The position numbers and the translations under genes are program-made. From the NCBI GenBank assembly GCA_947176285.1, contig CAMWQF010000003.1, positions 1 through 33,793 of the forward strand: a stretch of 33,793 nt of DNA, given 5' to 3'. The stretch's first letter is position 1, and the number at the start of each line of letters is the position of its first letter. Below are positions 32,745 through 33,793 of this stretch, piece by piece. The notes beneath the pieces are model-generated. The model searched no databases and was not told the origin of the DNA. It saw nothing but the letters and a program-made list of their open reading frames with translations. Origin of the DNA: an uncultured Porphyromonadaceae bacterium. GTDB lineage: Bacteria; Bacteroidota; Bacteroidia; Bacteroidales; Muribaculaceae.

Positions 32745-33793
32745 TTATTGTGGTTTTTGCATCTGTGTTATTGCGAATATATGTTTGAATTCAGGAGCAG
32801 ATTCCATTAGTGAAGGGTTTTCTATGTATCGGTTCATATTTTCTGCCCATTTGCGGTGGAACATGGTTGAAAGCAGTATGTCGTTGTAGCGTTTGGCAAG
32901 ACGTACGTCTCCTTTCATCAGGGCATCTCTCACCATGTATTTCATGAAGAATGCACGTTTGCCATACTGCACAGTGTGTTCCATTGCCCAACGGTAAGAC
33001 TCATTGAAGCGTCCGATATTGTAATATACAGGCACCTGTACAAATGCCGTCATGGAAAATTTTTCCGAATGTCTGGCATCTGATTTTTGCGGAGAATATG
33101 CTGATAAGTCGATGGATTCATTTCCTAAATTGACCCATGCCATATTATATATAAGCAGCATAGTGTAGTTGGCAGATTCTTTGATGCGCGACATGACATA
33201 TACCATCCCTTCCCAGTCGCTATTGTCAAGATGCTGAAGCATGAGCACTGTGGCTCGCAGTTGTTCGCTTTTGCGCTCAGCCATAGTGCCCCAGATCATA
33301 CCTGATGCTACTGCCGCTGCACTTATCCATCTTACTATTGCTCTATCTTTTAGGAAAATTGTGCCATCCAATAAAGAAATAAAAATATAAACTGCAGTAG
33401 AAATAATAAATGGCATCCAAAGATATTTATCGTAACTTTCCATCATAAGTTCCGGTAATCCTTTCAGATACAGATAGTCGTTATCAACAGTGTTGCCGTG
33501 GAAATATGTGTAGTACAGATGGGGCAATACGATAATCAGAAGAACAGTGATTACAGCAGTGGCGTAATTGGCATACTTTTTTTCCATTACCGCAGCCTTG
33601 ATAGCAATGATGGAGCATAAAGCCCCTGCCAAGAGTGCAAAGAATCCGGCTATGAAATAGCATGCTACAATAATTGCGGAGATAATTATTGAAACTATAG
33701 GATTCGAAGAACACCGCCGAAAGAGCAGTACGGAGGCTGATGTGAAAAGGAATCCCAATGTGTTGGAATACATGTATCCTGTTGTCTTCATCG
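32745..33793 (-). CDS. DUF6057-like membrane protein, 5' end outside the window
   Basis: At least 348 residues are visible. The N-terminal part holds several hydrophobic segments (GFLFTSASVLLF, IVSIIISAIIVACYFIAGFFALLAG, ATAVITVLLIIVLPHLYY, FIISTAVYIFISLL). The C-terminal part is soluble and helical, with repeat-like helices (AFVQVPVYYNIGRFNES, WAMEHTVQYGKRAFFMKYMVRDALMKGDVRLAKRY). This resembles the DUF6057 family of Bacteroidetes, whose members are longer. The ATG at 33791 is only 2 bases from the edge and may be internal. Function is unknown. The peptidase gene follows by 3 bases, which suggests a shared transcript. Confidence 0.7.
   Translation of the reverse strand, partial: MKTTGYMYSNTLGFLFTSASVLLFRRCSSNPIVSIIISAIIVACYFIAGFFALLAGALCSIIAIKAAVMEKKYANYATAVITVLLIIVLPHLYYTYFHGNTVDNDYLYLKGLPELMMESYDKYLWMPFIISTAVYIFISLLDGTIFLKDRAIVRWISAAAVASGMIWGTMAERKSEQLRATVLMLQHLDNSDWEGMVYVMSRIKESANYTMLLIYNMAWVNLGNESIDLSAYSPQKSDARHSEKFSMTAFVQVPVYYNIGRFNESYRWAMEHTVQYGKRAFFMKYMVRDALMKGDVRLAKRYNDILLSTMFHRKWAENMNRYIENPSLMESAPEFKHIFAITQMQKPQ

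Noticed and set aside
1-33793. CRISPR arrays, tRNA/rRNA genes, transposases, integrases or prophage genes
   Set aside because: No regularly spaced repeats, RNA-gene sequences or mobile-element proteins were found on either strand.

Overview
The window looks like a chromosomal fragment from a gut-type Bacteroidales bacterium, possibly of the family Muribaculaceae (inferred from general protein character, not tested). The main evidence is a complete SusC/SusD polysaccharide utilisation locus (PUL), hybrid two-component (HTCS) sensing, BACON domains, SusE/F-position lipoproteins, and TAnnTTTG-type -7 promoter elements. Base composition is moderate and coding density is high. No gene-free stretch exceeds 300 bases, and I see no rRNA, tRNA, CRISPR array, insertion sequence or phage gene.

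Left flank (1-2842). A porin-like outer-membrane gene runs off the left edge; it is absent from the ORF track. It is divergent from a regulator that joins an ScdA-like N-terminus, a hemerythrin-like HHE domain and a LuxR-type HTH. Their shared intergenic region carries a perfect inverted repeat and a third half-site. A small three-helix membrane protein and a secreted SGNH hydrolase with a strong promoter follow. A bidirectional terminator separates the SGNH gene from the PUL.

PUL (2928-28935). The leftward arm, in transcription order, is GH43, a truncated HTCS-like sensor, a GH31 with a PA14 insert, GH2 and GH3. The rightward arm is a full-length HTCS, then SusC, SusD, a SusE/F-position surface glycan-binding lipoprotein and a GH5 endoglucanase with two BACON-like domains. 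This set (endo-GH5, alpha-xylosidase-type GH31, beta-galactosidase-type GH2, arabinofuranosidase-type GH43, beta-glucosidase-type GH3) matches the xyloglucan utilisation locus described in Bacteroides ovatus. The likely scheme is as follows. The surface GH5 cuts the backbone. The SGBP, SusD and SusC capture and import the oligosaccharides. In the periplasm GH2 and GH43 trim galactose or arabinose, GH31 removes xylose and GH3 cuts cello-oligosaccharides. The full HTCS senses a breakdown product and activates the locus.

The most unusual element is the second HTCS-like protein. It is clearly paralogous to the full HTCS through its periplasmic propeller and kinase region. However, Asn replaces the phosphoacceptor His, the G2 ATP-lid motif is lost, and both the receiver and AraC domains are missing, within an intact 1067-codon ORF. 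It sits inside the enzyme operon, so it may be a pseudo-sensor that modulates the real HTCS by feedback.

Right flank (29039-33793). A TolB-like propeller lipoprotein with one c-type heme motif converges, across a bidirectional terminator, on a prolyl oligopeptidase lipoprotein. The peptidase lies 3 bases downstream of a DUF6057-like membrane protein that is cut by the right edge.
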